NCBI GenBank assembly: GCA_964490895.1
Contig: CAZBEI010000065.1
Coordinates: forward strand, 1-64,000
Source: JACRAO01 sp964490895
Lineage (GTDB): Bacteria; Bdellovibrionota; UBA1018
Reading direction: 5' to 3'
DNA length: 64,000 nucleotides
The notes below the pieces were generated by a model. It ran no database searches. It had not been told where the DNA came from and saw only the letters and a list, made by a program, of their open reading frames with translations. Each line of letters begins with the position of its first letter. The stretch's first letter is position 1. Shown here piece by piece: positions 23,478-31,657 of the stretch. A program made the translations under genes and the position numbers.

Positions 23478-24461
23478 TCATTTTACAGTCTTCAAATATT
23501 CCACGATAGCGTCTACCTCACCCTCAGTGAGGCCACCCCGCTGGGGTGGCATAAGGGGTTGGTATCCTTTTACGATGTCTACATTTGGTTCTAGAATCGA
23601 TCGTCGGATATAGGCTTCGTCTGCAATAATTTCGTGTTCTTTTCCACCTGTGAGAACCACTGTTTTTCGTCCAAAAATTCCTTTATAGGATGGACCCACA
23701 ACTTTTGCTCCATCAACGCTGTGACAAGCGAGGCAGCCTTTTATTTTTACAAGCTGCATTCCTTTTGTTGCTGTTCCCAGACTGAGATTGTTCTCGTCAG
23801 GTAAATCAGGATTGTTGCGCCAACGGTCATAGTCTTCTTGCGACTCGACGATCAGTGTCCCACTCATTACGGTGTGTCCAACTCCACAAATTTCAGCACA
23901 GGCAATCTCGTATTGTCCAATCTTATTGGCCACAAACCAGCCTGTGATGGTTCGGCCCGGCACAACATCTTGTTTGAGCCTCAGGCTGGGAACCCAAAAA
24001 CTATGCAGTACATCTTTAGATTCGAGATGAAAAACGATGGTCTTATTTACCGGCACGTGAAAGTCGTTTATTTTTTTTAGTTCGCCTTTGCTCTCAAACC
24101 TGCCGTTATTGTCAGGATAAGTAAAAAGCCACGAAAATTGTTGAGCAGTGACTCTTACAACAATGTCTCCTTTTGGAGTTGAGCCCTTAATCTTTTCCCA
24201 TGCATCAGTAGTCCGAAAGTCGATATAGAAATCCATTACAATGATAATAAGTACGGGAACAATAACCCATTTTACTTGGTGCCAAGAATTTCCAAGGATG
24301 TAGTTTGCTTTTTCTCCAGATTGCCTGCGAAATTTCACTAAAGAGTAAAAGAATATCGCTAGGACTACAAAAAGGCAGACTCCAACCAAGATGGTGATCA
24401 AAATGGCAAGAGAGTCAATCTCAGAACCAAAACTTGATACATTTTCGGGCATGAACATCAT
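23478..24461 (-). CDS. ctaC: Cytochrome c oxidase subunit II fused to cytochrome c
   Basis: This is 327 residues with two N-terminal membrane helices (about 20-42 and 62-82) and a CuA cupredoxin domain with CAEICGVGHTVMSG ligands (about 190-203). A C-terminal haem c domain starts at CLACHSVDGAKVVGPSYKGI (about 241), which defines the caa3 type. There is no separate signal peptide. The start ATG overlaps the phhA stop in an ATGA, so it is translationally coupled to the tyrosine-degradation genes upstream. Confidence 0.94.
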   Translation of the reverse strand: MMFMPENVSSFGSEIDSLAILITILVGVCLFVVLAIFFYSLVKFRRQSGEKANYILGNSWHQVKWVIVPVLIIIVMDFYIDFRTTDAWEKIKGSTPKGDIVVRVTAQQFSWLFTYPDNNGRFESKGELKKINDFHVPVNKTIVFHLESKDVLHSFWVPSLRLKQDVVPGRTITGWFVANKIGQYEIACAEICGVGHTVMSGTLIVESQEDYDRWRNNPDLPDENNLSLGTATKGMQLVKIKGCLACHSVDGAKVVGPSYKGIFGRKTVVLTGGKEHEIIADEAYIRRSILEPNVDIVKGYQPLMPPQRGGLTEGEVDAIVEYLKTVK

Positions 24462-25165
24462 ACAATCTTTCTTTCAAATTCATCCAAAGACCCATAAAGC
24501 TGACTTACATTTTCTAAAATAAAAATCCGATCTTGAAATCTATCGACTTGAAATTCCTGGTTTCGGATGATTTCTAAATTGAACGGAAGGACTTCGGGTT
24601 CATCACTTAAGGCATAGCGACACTCAGCAAATGACGAAGCAATTCCCGCTCCAAAGATGCGTTTTCCTTTTGGAGTTTTGATCAATGCAAATTCGACAGT
24701 GAACCAAAAGAGGCGTTCAAACTGACGAAGGATCTCAGGGTTATTTACAAATCGTGAGGCTCTTTCTCCAAACCTATGGCAGAAATCTGCATAAGCAATG
24801 TCTGTAAAAAAAGGGAGATGTCCATAGAGATCATGAAATACGTCAGGTGCTGGCGTGTAGGACAAATCCTTTGGGTCACGAATAAAATTACCTATCGGAA
24901 ACTCCCGCCTTGCAAGCATGGGGAAAAAATCGATGGCATCTTCTAGTCCTTCGACTGGAACTCCTCTAAAGCCGGTTTTTTTTTGGAGAATAAAATTTAC
25001 TGTATCGAGGTCAGGAACGTGTTTAGAGCTGAGGCCTAAACTTTTCACTCCGTCTGAAAAAAGATCGACAATTTGCTCTGCTCTTTTTGGGGTCTGGCGT
25101 TCAAAGAGTAAGCTCCAGACCTGGTGCTCTTCGGGCGTAAACTTTCGAAAAACAACTCCACCCAT
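24458..25165 (-). CDS. phhA: Phenylalanine 4-hydroxylase
   Basis: This 235-residue monomeric bacterial aromatic amino acid hydroxylase uses pterin and Fe(II) to turn phenylalanine and O2 into tyrosine. The iron site is visible as FHDLYGHLPFF (HxxxxH) with the later Glu. DLSYTPAPDVFHD is the family signature, and GFRGVPVEG lies near residue 80. ATG 25165 is chosen because it directly follows the hpd stop, with GGAG upstream. It is the third gene of an hmgA-hpd-phhA run and overlaps ctaC by 4 nt. Confidence 0.93.
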   Translation of the reverse strand: MGGVVFRKFTPEEHQVWSLLFERQTPKRAEQIVDLFSDGVKSLGLSSKHVPDLDTVNFILQKKTGFRGVPVEGLEDAIDFFPMLARREFPIGNFIRDPKDLSYTPAPDVFHDLYGHLPFFTDIAYADFCHRFGERASRFVNNPEILRQFERLFWFTVEFALIKTPKGKRIFGAGIASSFAECRYALSDEPEVLPFNLEIIRNQEFQVDRFQDRIFILENVSQLYGSLDEFERKIV

Positions 25166-25166
25166 A

Positions 25167-26225
25167 TTACCGTTCTCCAGATTCGAACATTCCACGCCTC
25201 ATTTGATCGCGTTCGATAGATTTAAAGAGCGCTAGAAAGTTGCCCTCGCCAAATGAGAAATAATTTTTTCTCTGGATAATTTCAATGAAAATAGGACCTA
25301 TCAGGTTTTTAGTGAAAATTTGGAGAAGGTAGCCATTTTTATCTCCATCTACTAAGACGTTGTGGCTTTGGATACTTTTGTGGTCTTCGGTGACATTGGG
25401 GACACGGTTAAAAACTTCGCGATAATAGTCATCGTCAATATCTAGCATTTCTATAGAGGTCCCACTCAATCTATCAAGTGAGGCCAGAATATCGCTGGTC
25501 AGAAAAGCAAGGTGTTGGATGCCTGGGCCATTATATTCTCTGAGATATTCGTTGATTTGTGATTTTTCTTCGTCTGCTTCGTTAATGGGAATGCAAAACT
25601 TTCCACAAGGAGAGCGTAAAGCATAGGACTGAAGTCCAGTTTTCATCCCTCGGATATCAAAGTATCGGACTTCGGTGAAACCGAAGATCGTTTTATAAAA
25701 CTCTGCCCACTCTCGCATCGTTCCTTTGGCTACATTGTTTGTAAGATGATCGATGGACAGAAATCCTTTGGACGGGACAAGATCGGGCTTAAAAAGATTT
25801 TCAAACTGTAGTTTTTCGTAAAGGTCTTGGTCATTGTAGTTTTCTATAAAATAAATGGGACTATCCCCAATCCCATAAATTGCAGGACACTCTATGCCTG
25901 CGGCGGTAATATAATCCCCGCCCCGGTAAACCCTTGCTCCTTTTGCGATGGCTGTATTCAAAGCGTGAGCAGCATTTTTCACTCGCCATCCCATAGAACA
26001 GATCGACGGTCCATGGACATGTCCAAAGCGAGTTCCAGAAGAGTCGGGCTCATTATTCAAAAGAAAACGGATGTCATTTTGTTGATAGTAGTCGATTTTT
26101 CTCGTCTCGTGGTGCTTGACTCTAGAAAAACCAAACTCTAAGAATAATTCGTGAAGTATGCCTGGATTTCGAGATGTAAATTCTACAAACTCAATTCCGT
26201 CTAATTCCAGTGGATTGCTTGTCAC
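25167..26225 (-). CDS. hpd: 4-Hydroxyphenylpyruvate dioxygenase
   Basis: This is 352 residues from a GTG start at 26225 behind GGAG. It is a two-domain vicinal-oxygen-chelate enzyme converting 4-hydroxyphenylpyruvate and O2 to homogentisate. Iron ligands are visible as His in LSIDHLTNNV and in GPGIQHLAFLT, and Glu near the C-terminus in IGPIFIEIIQRKNYFSFGEGN, the family's signature ending. It sits between hmgA and phhA, with 11 nt to hmgA. It accounts for step two from tyrosine; the tyrosine aminotransferase is not in this window. Confidence 0.94.
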   Translation of the reverse strand: MTSNPLELDGIEFVEFTSRNPGILHELFLEFGFSRVKHHETRKIDYYQQNDIRFLLNNEPDSSGTRFGHVHGPSICSMGWRVKNAAHALNTAIAKGARVYRGGDYITAAGIECPAIYGIGDSPIYFIENYNDQDLYEKLQFENLFKPDLVPSKGFLSIDHLTNNVAKGTMREWAEFYKTIFGFTEVRYFDIRGMKTGLQSYALRSPCGKFCIPINEADEEKSQINEYLREYNGPGIQHLAFLTSDILASLDRLSGTSIEMLDIDDDYYREVFNRVPNVTEDHKSIQSHNVLVDGDKNGYLLQIFTKNLIGPIFIEIIQRKNYFSFGEGNFLALFKSIERDQMRRGMFESGER

Positions 26226-26236
26226 TGACTTCTCCT

Positions 26237-27346
26237 TTATTTCTGCCAGCTTTTCCAATAGTCACTCAGTTCTACAGTTTCGGCGTGCGGGGTTTTCTTG
26301 AGAGTGTTTCGCGCATCAATCATGACCGCCACCTCATCAGTTCTCTGTATTTCTCTGGCTCTTTCGATTGCTTTTCGTTGTGGACCATGTTGAATACCTT
26401 GAGGATGAAAGGTGATCATCCCCTCCTTAATGCCCGCCCGACTGAAAAACTGGCCGCTGTGATAAAAAATCACTTCATCAAAGTCGATGTTGAGATGATA
26501 AAACGGCACTTTCATCGCTTGAGGATCCCCATTTTCAAGGGGCCGAGGAAGAAACGTGCAGATCACAAAATTGTTTGCAACAAATGTCGTGTGAGCAGAG
26601 GGTGGAAGGTGGTAACGGTCTGCAGATACAGGTCTAATGTCTCGAACATTAAGTTGCCATACTGATAATGTGCCTTTCCAACCTACTGCATTGAGCGGAT
26701 GAAAGGGATATAAAACGCGCGTGATCTCTCCGCAGTGTTGAATTCTGAGTTCATACTTTCCATTTGATTTATGCTCCATTTTTTCTGGCTCTGGTGTTGG
26801 AACACGAATCACTGCTGGATCAAATAGAGCGTGCTGTCCCAGCATCCCTTTTTCTGGAAAACAAACTTCGCTATAGGCTTCTATCAGTAGGGAGTGGGTT
26901 TCTTCCCGAGGATCAAATCGATAAACTGTACCTCTAGGAATAACAAGGTAGTCCCCAGGTTCGTAGACAAGAGGACCAAAGTCTGTTTCAATTCGACCTT
27001 TGCCTGCATGGATGAAAAAAATTTCATCAGCGTCAGCATTTCTAAAGAAATACTGCATCTGGTTTTTTAGTCGGAAAAAAGAAATGCGAACATCGTCATT
27101 GTAGAGATAGCTTTGTCTGGCTTCAAGGTAATCTTGAGAAATATCCGTCACAGATCGAGCAAGATCGTAGGCTTGAGGCTTGAGGGGGCCTTCAATTTCA
27201 AGCCACTCAACAAGGGGTCGAGTACGGTAAAAGTGGGCGTACCTCCCTGAAAAACCATTTCTGGCATACTCCTCTTCGCTGGTTCCCTCTGGTATGCCCA
27301 CATGAGCTTGATGAGCCACCTTCCCTTTGATGTGGGGGATTTGCAT
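26237..27346 (-). CDS. hmgA: Homogentisate 1,2-dioxygenase
   Basis: This is 370 residues from ATG 27346. It is a cupin-fold Fe(II) ring-cleavage enzyme producing maleylacetoacetate. Signatures include EEEYARNGFSGRYAHFYRT, DEIFFIHAGKGRIETDFG (first cupin motif) and, at the C-terminus, FYHLNIDFDEVIFYHSGQFF and MITFHPQGIQHGPQ, which supply the metal-binding His and Glu. It belongs to the shorter bacterial hmgA type. It heads the operon and is divergent from a LysR regulator. Fumarylacetoacetase and maleylacetoacetate isomerase are not adjacent. Confidence 0.92.
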   Translation of the reverse strand: MQIPHIKGKVAHQAHVGIPEGTSEEEYARNGFSGRYAHFYRTRPLVEWLEIEGPLKPQAYDLARSVTDISQDYLEARQSYLYNDDVRISFFRLKNQMQYFFRNADADEIFFIHAGKGRIETDFGPLVYEPGDYLVIPRGTVYRFDPREETHSLLIEAYSEVCFPEKGMLGQHALFDPAVIRVPTPEPEKMEHKSNGKYELRIQHCGEITRVLYPFHPLNAVGWKGTLSVWQLNVRDIRPVSADRYHLPPSAHTTFVANNFVICTFLPRPLENGDPQAMKVPFYHLNIDFDEVIFYHSGQFFSRAGIKEGMITFHPQGIQHGPQRKAIERAREIQRTDEVAVMIDARNTLKKTPHAETVELSDYWKSWQK

Positions 27347-27373
27347 TAGAATCCTCTTTCCTTTGGAAACAAG

Positions 27374-27393
27374 TATAGAAAATTTTCTGTATA
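27374..27393. promoter_or_regulatory. Palindromic operator between hmgA and the LysR gene
   Basis: TATAGAAAATTTTCTGTATA is a near-perfect palindrome, followed by a second half-like TATAGAAAAC at 27401-27410. LysR proteins typically bind T-N11-A dyads in such divergent regions, so this is the likely site for the regulator encoded at 27453. It is AT-rich and overlaps the presumed hmgA promoter. Confidence 0.5.
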
Positions 27394-27452
27394 TTAAAAG
27401 TATAGAAAACAGTGTAAGACTGTAAAAAAAACTCACAAAGAGGAAACTACCC

Positions 27453-28370
27453 GTGCATATCACTTTGGAAGAAGCCCGCACTTTGGATGCTGTTGTTCAG
27501 TTCGGAAGTTTTTCGAAAGCAGCACAAAATCTTCGCAAGAGTCATTCTGCTATCATCTATTCGCTGAAATCCTTAGAAACACAAACGGGTTTGCGCATTC
27601 TCGACAGAACGCAGTATCGAACCACGCTCACGCCCACAGGGAAACGCGTGTGGGAGCAGTGTAAAAAACTTTTGTCTTCTGAGCAAGATTTTACACACCT
27701 TTGCCGGAATCTTGGCTCTGGATGGGAGCCCTACCTAAAAATTGTGGTCGACGGACTCATTCCATTCGATTCCATTTTGCAGGCGCTCGAAAAACTAAGC
27801 CAACAGAAAGTTCCCACCAAAATCATGCTCTATGAGGAGTTTCTAGGTGGCGTGGAAAACAGTTTTATAGAAAATAGTGCGGATGTTATGATCTCGGTGA
27901 TTCCTCCAGAAAAAACTGTGCTTGAACCCATAAAACTTTGCCCGATCAGTAGCTACTTGGTCGTGAACAAGGAGCACTTCTTGGCTAAAACACGCAAGCG
28001 CCTGACGATTAGCCAGCTGCAAGAGTATCCCTTTCTCACCGTACGAGGATCGGATACAAGACTCAATCTCACAACCTCTGCCTTCGAGGAATCATCGGCT
28101 TATCACCTGAACAATTTTCAGTCGAAGAAAGCAGCCATTCTCAAAGGGCTAGGTTTTGGTTGGCTACCGGAGTATTTGATCCATAAGGAACTTGCAAAGA
28201 AAGAGCTTAAAATTGTTTACTGGGAGAAAAGCAGCGCGCACACTTACTTTCCTCATATCTATTGTCGAGGAACAAAGCATTTAGGTAAGGCTGGCTTGTC
28301 GTTTCTAAATGCATTGCTTTCATTTCAGCAGGTACCGAACTGTGAAGAATGTGCTCTTAAAACAAAATAA
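27453..28370 (+). CDS. LysR-family transcriptional regulator
   Basis: This is 305 residues from a GTG start behind AGAGGAAA. A winged helix-turn-helix spans residues 3-60 (TLDAVVQFGSFSKAAQNLRK, then SHSAIIYSLKSLE), followed by a periplasmic-binding-like effector domain. The recognition helix has SHSAIIYSLK where most LysR proteins have QPALSxQI, a real divergence. Its position suggests it controls the hmgA-hpd-phhA-caa3 operon in response to an aromatic intermediate or oxygen-related signal. The effector is not readable. Confidence 0.85.
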   Translation: MHITLEEARTLDAVVQFGSFSKAAQNLRKSHSAIIYSLKSLETQTGLRILDRTQYRTTLTPTGKRVWEQCKKLLSSEQDFTHLCRNLGSGWEPYLKIVVDGLIPFDSILQALEKLSQQKVPTKIMLYEEFLGGVENSFIENSADVMISVIPPEKTVLEPIKLCPISSYLVVNKEHFLAKTRKRLTISQLQEYPFLTVRGSDTRLNLTTSAFEESSAYHLNNFQSKKAAILKGLGFGWLPEYLIHKELAKKELKIVYWEKSSAHTYFPHIYCRGTKHLGKAGLSFLNALLSFQQVPNCEECALKTK

Positions 28371-28381
28371 AAAAGCAAGAT

Positions 28382-28418
28382 TGTGACAAAAAGGTATAAT
28401 TAGAGAATTATTGTCTCA
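28382..28418. promoter_or_regulatory. Inverted-repeat activator site, copy 3
   Basis: TGTGACA (28382-28388) and TGTCTCA (28412-28418), with GACA and TGTC 23 bp apart, match the sites at 11287, 17852 and 30738. The distance to the -24 GG is 45 bp. Confidence 0.6.
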
Positions 28419-28458
28419 TTTTTTTTCCAACATTAGAAACTTTATGCTTAATCCCACC

Positions 28459-28474
28459 TGGCATATTATTTGCA
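28459..28474 (+). promoter_or_regulatory. Sigma-54 promoter of the 28493 unit
   Basis: The sequence is TGGCATATTATTTGCA, with GG at 28460-28461 and GC at 28472-28473. Transcription should start about 12 bp after GC, only some 8 nt before ATG 28493, so the mRNA would be almost leaderless. Confidence 0.8.
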
Positions 28475-28492
28475 TCAGCACTGTACTTAAAA

Positions 28493-29248
28493 ATGCAAAA
28501 AAAAGTGGCCTCTAAAATTTTTGTAGTCAGTGCTATTTTTTTCCTAAGCGCCAATGCGACTGCACTCGAACAAACTGTCACACAAGGCATCAAGTCACTG
28601 GATTGCCAGAAAGAAATTTTAAGTCAACTCTCTCAGTGGGGAACCAAAAATGAGTGGATGACTCTGAAGCGTCCATTTGAAGACGAAAATTCCTACTTGA
28701 GTCCCACTCACGAAATCGGCGTTTGGGTCAAAATTCAATTTCAAACCCCACATGCACTTACCGCTTATCGAATGAATACAGAGCAAACAGAAAAAATCAA
28801 TTGGGACAAAAAATGCCAAGCAACTTCTCAAATTCATGACACAAAAGGGGCGGAAGAAAAAAAAGACCCGGATTTATTGAGTGACAGTGACTTAAAAGTC
28901 TTGATCAAAGATAATCCTTCTGGAATTTTATTTGTTTGGACCCCTCACACCCCTTGCTCGATCAAAGGGCTGAGAAATATCCAAATGGCTGCAAAAACAC
29001 TCGGAGTTAAACTTTTTCCACTTTTACACCCCGCCTCCAACAGAAAGAGGGCTTGGCAAATGATCAGAGAGCTGCAACTTCCAGTCGATCAGTTGAGAGA
29101 AGTGGCGTCTTTAGAGCTTATTTTGAGAGGACTCATCAATCATGCTCCATCGATGATTGTGTTTTCGAAGGGAGAAATTAAAACTCCGATCTTGCGAGGC
29201 CCACACAGTTCTCTTAGATACCTCAACTTTGTAAAAGAAACCCTATGA
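28493..29248 (+). CDS. Exported protein with degenerate thioredoxin-like C-terminal half
   Basis: This is 251 residues with a signal peptide (residues 7-24, SKIFVVSAIFFLSANATA). The N-terminal domain holds two Cys (C36 and C99 region). The C-terminal half (about 125-250) has FVWTPHTPCSIKGLRNIQMA in place of a CxxC thioredoxin active site, leaving a single Cys, and keeps a cis-Pro-like APSMIVFSKG. No Shine-Dalgarno is visible, consistent with leaderless translation. It is the first gene of a sigma-54 unit with the beta-propeller gene 16 nt downstream. The function is unknown, but control with nitrate/nitrite genes suggests a periplasmic maturation or redox role. Confidence 0.6.
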   Translation: MQKKVASKIFVVSAIFFLSANATALEQTVTQGIKSLDCQKEILSQLSQWGTKNEWMTLKRPFEDENSYLSPTHEIGVWVKIQFQTPHALTAYRMNTEQTEKINWDKKCQATSQIHDTKGAEEKKDPDLLSDSDLKVLIKDNPSGILFVWTPHTPCSIKGLRNIQMAAKTLGVKLFPLLHPASNRKRAWQMIRELQLPVDQLREVASLELILRGLINHAPSMIVFSKGEIKTPILRGPHSSLRYLNFVKETL

Positions 29249-29264
29249 GGACAGGAACTTGACA

Positions 29265-30701
29265 ATGAAAAATATTCTCTCATGCTTGATAGTAGGGTTA
29301 TTTTTTCTAAAACCCTCTCTAGCATCTTTGCCAAGCTATTGTTCTTTGCCTTCAGTGTATACAAAAATTTTACATACTTTTCCACGAGACGGTAAATTTT
29401 TAGACAATATTGCTTGGCTTTCAAATCCTGTCCCCAATTCTGTAGGACTTCCCTATCTCATTAGTTTTAGTCAGTTCATGGAAGATGGCAAAGACAAAAA
29501 CTATATTCTCAATTTAGCCTCTGGAAAAACAGTCACTATTCCGGGTCAAGGAGATCCTGTGGTCACTCCAGACGGAAAATTTTTGACTATTCCAGGAGCT
29601 CACTCTGGAGAAAGCCAACTCCTTATTTTTTTAACTAAAACTGTTTTGAGGACTTTATTAAAAAAAGAGGCCGGCATTAATAGTCTCGAAAAAATAAAGC
29701 CCCTTTTTGTAGATCCAAAAGTCGAGGGGTATTGCCAGTCCTTTGGAGTATTGCCAAGCAAAAAAGGCACAATCCGATACAGACTCCTACACACAGAAGG
29801 AGGCGGGCCCTTTCAGCTCACGGAGTACGAAGTTCATGAAAAAAACGGAAAATTTGAATTTAAAAATCTCGGGGCCATGCAGGTCTGTAGCAACATGCCG
29901 AATTCAGTCCACGACAATGGTACCGCGATTCTCTCAAAAGATGGACGCTATGTCTCTCTCTATGACTCTCAAGCACAGTCTACAAAGATTTTTGAACTCG
30001 AAGTAGCACAGGGAAAATGCTCTTGCAAAGAAGCCGTGGACTTCGGGTTTCCAACAGGAAGAGTGGATTTTAGCTACGATGGGAAAAAAATTACTTTTCA
30101 TGTCAATTTCTTAGGTATTGATTATGCAGACAATTATGTTTTAAAAGTCCCAGCATCTAAAATAAAAGACGTTTTTGTGGCCGAGCTTGATTATAAAAAT
30201 GGAAAAATAACCGGCATCAAAAAAATGGCGCGCTTGACAGCTTCTCAAAAAATGGGCGAAGGCTCTTATTTTCCGACTTTTTTGCCCAATGGAAAAATCT
30301 TTTATGTCTATCAAGACAACAGTGACCAACAGGACCGAAAATATCGACTTGAAGTCGTAGACTCTCGAAGTGCTAAGTATGAGGAAAATTTATTTTCAAA
30401 ACTCGACTCAGAAAAAGAGCAGGCTCGGTTTTTATCCAAAGTAGCATTGGGAAGACTTTGGTCCAAAGCCTGCGAACAAAAAATACTCACCCCCATTCAG
30501 TCAGCTCTGTACGCCATGAGTTTAGATACAAAATCCTGTCAATCTGTTGTGCGAGGTTCTTGGTCAAAATATAAATCTCAGATTTTAGTTGAGTTAACAG
30601 CTAACCGGAATGAAACGAGCTCAAGACTTAAAAAAATCAAGGACTCTGTTTTTAGACGTAAGATTTTTCAAGAGACACTCTTGGCGGCTTGTAGGCAATG
30701 A
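29265..30701 (+). CDS. Exported beta-propeller-like protein (TolB/PD40 type repeats)
   Basis: This is 478 residues from ATG 29265, chosen over an upstream TTG because the ATG has GAGGACAGGA upstream. A signal peptide (residues 1-20) is followed by repeated beta-sheet blades. Several have the PD40 pattern of xxDGKxLxIxG or SKDGRYVSLYDSQ, SYDGKKITFHVNF and FPTFLPNGKIFYVYQ. It contains scattered Cys pairs. Such propellers bind partner proteins or metal-bearing clusters in the periplasm. NosZ-like enzymes also use propellers, but the copper-ligand HxH motifs of NosZ are absent. It is co-transcribed with the thioredoxin-like protein upstream. Confidence 0.7.
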   Translation: MKNILSCLIVGLFFLKPSLASLPSYCSLPSVYTKILHTFPRDGKFLDNIAWLSNPVPNSVGLPYLISFSQFMEDGKDKNYILNLASGKTVTIPGQGDPVVTPDGKFLTIPGAHSGESQLLIFLTKTVLRTLLKKEAGINSLEKIKPLFVDPKVEGYCQSFGVLPSKKGTIRYRLLHTEGGGPFQLTEYEVHEKNGKFEFKNLGAMQVCSNMPNSVHDNGTAILSKDGRYVSLYDSQAQSTKIFELEVAQGKCSCKEAVDFGFPTGRVDFSYDGKKITFHVNFLGIDYADNYVLKVPASKIKDVFVAELDYKNGKITGIKKMARLTASQKMGEGSYFPTFLPNGKIFYVYQDNSDQQDRKYRLEVVDSRSAKYEENLFSKLDSEKEQARFLSKVALGRLWSKACEQKILTPIQSALYAMSLDTKSCQSVVRGSWSKYKSQILVELTANRNETSSRLKKIKDSVFRRKIFQETLLAACRQ

Positions 30702-30737
30702 GTGTGCTCAAAACACTATCCATATAAAAAGCAAGAT

Positions 30738-30775
30738 TGTGACAAAAAAGCATTTTTTTGAGAATTATTGTCCCG
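30738..30775. promoter_or_regulatory. Inverted-repeat activator site, copy 4
   Basis: TGTGACA (30738-30744) and TGTCCC (30769-30774), with GACA and TGTC 24 bp apart. The distance to the -24 GG (30817) is 45 bp, as for copy 3. Confidence 0.6.
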
Positions 30776-30815
30776 TTTTTTTAAAACGTTAGAAACTTTA
30801 ATGCTTAACATTGCC

Positions 30816-30831
30816 TGGCCTATTACTTGCA
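30816..30831 (+). promoter_or_regulatory. Sigma-54 promoter of the molybdoenzyme operon
   Basis: The sequence is TGGCCTATTACTTGCA, with GG at 30817-30818 and GC at 30829-30830. Together with the leader it forms copy B (30722-30858) of the duplicated region at 28374-28500. The expected start of transcription is only about 6 nt before ATG 30848. Confidence 0.8.
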
Positions 30832-30847
30832 CCAATAAAGACTACAA

Positions 30848-31657
30848 ATGCAAAAAAGAGGGGCTGAGAGCCAAGAAATTGACTTCGACTGTGTAGATTT
30901 TCATCGCCGATGGGAAAGAGCACGTATTTCTGCTCTTAAAAAAGCATTAGATTTTATCCCACAGGCTCTAGATACGGAAAAAGAGTTTCAACTTCTCACA
31001 CTGGTAAGACCAGAATCTGAAAACCTTGTGTTAAAGCTTGTGTTTGACCATAGTTTTCAACTTGGAAAAAGTTTATCCCTGTTTTTGAAACGCCCCATCA
31101 CACTGAAAGAAATCAAAAAAATCATAACCTCATCAAACCAATCTTGTCACCAGGGAGTTTGGCAAGATAAAGGCTTTGCTTTTGTATTAGAACGAGAGGG
31201 ATGTGATTCACAAAAGAAAACAGGAAAGTTTTACTGCCAGTACTCTAGGGAAGCTATGGATGGTTTGACTATGGGGGCGTGCAAAGACGAGGGGTATGCA
31301 CGCCACAAAAGCGTAGGGCATGGAGATGAAAACTGTGTTGATGTTTTCTACAGTGAAAATGCGAGATCCAATCAGTTTGGAGGCATTGCAAAAGAAATAT
31401 CTGAAAAACTAGAGTTTCTGCAAGAAGAGTTTGAAAAAATGAACTTGAACCTCGTTTTTGATGGAATTCGAGAAGGTACGTTATTTTACCAACTTACCTC
31501 TAAAAATAGCTCTCTGTGTGGAAGTTCTGAAGACTTATTTCACCGTACCATTCAAGAAAGAATTAAAAAAGAATTCCCACTCCTTATCGTTCAAAATAGA
31601 ACACCAAAATCTGTATTGGCAAAAAACAAAAATCACGAGGTGTATCCCCATGCCTAA
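30848..31657 (+). CDS. Protein with V4R/output-domain-like cysteine-rich region, first gene of the nitrate reductase operon
   Basis: This is 269 residues with no signal peptide. The central part (about 95-170) has CHQGVWQDKGFAFVLEREGC, YCQYSREAMDGLTMGACKDE and a later GDENCVDVFYS. It is reminiscent of V4R and 'metanogen output' sensor domains, where a GFxFVLxxxGC strand, a helix with GLxxG and a CV pair occur in this order. Four or more conserved-looking Cys could bind zinc or a cluster. Its stop overlaps the start of the catalytic-subunit gene by 8 nt, so it is produced with the enzyme. Sensing or maturation roles are both possible. Confidence 0.5.
   Translation: MQKRGAESQEIDFDCVDFHRRWERARISALKKALDFIPQALDTEKEFQLLTLVRPESENLVLKLVFDHSFQLGKSLSLFLKRPITLKEIKKIITSSNQSCHQGVWQDKGFAFVLEREGCDSQKKTGKFYCQYSREAMDGLTMGACKDEGYARHKSVGHGDENCVDVFYSENARSNQFGGIAKEISEKLEFLQEEFEKMNLNLVFDGIREGTLFYQLTSKNSSLCGSSEDLFHRTIQERIKKEFPLLIVQNRTPKSVLAKNKNHEVYPHA

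Larger units (their letters stand above)
28374..28500 (+). repeat. Sigma-54 leader region, copy A
   Basis: About 125 bp match 30722-30858: AAGCAAGATTGTGACAAAAA, GAGAATTATTGTC, TTAGAAACTTTA, the -24/-12 element and the first codons ATGCAAAAAA. The copies differ mostly in AT-rich spacers. Confidence 0.8.

Noticed and set aside
29265..30701. Nitrous oxide reductase (NosZ) beta-propeller
   Set aside because: The copper-binding His motifs and the C-terminal CuA cupredoxin domain are absent; only the propeller-like repeats are shared.
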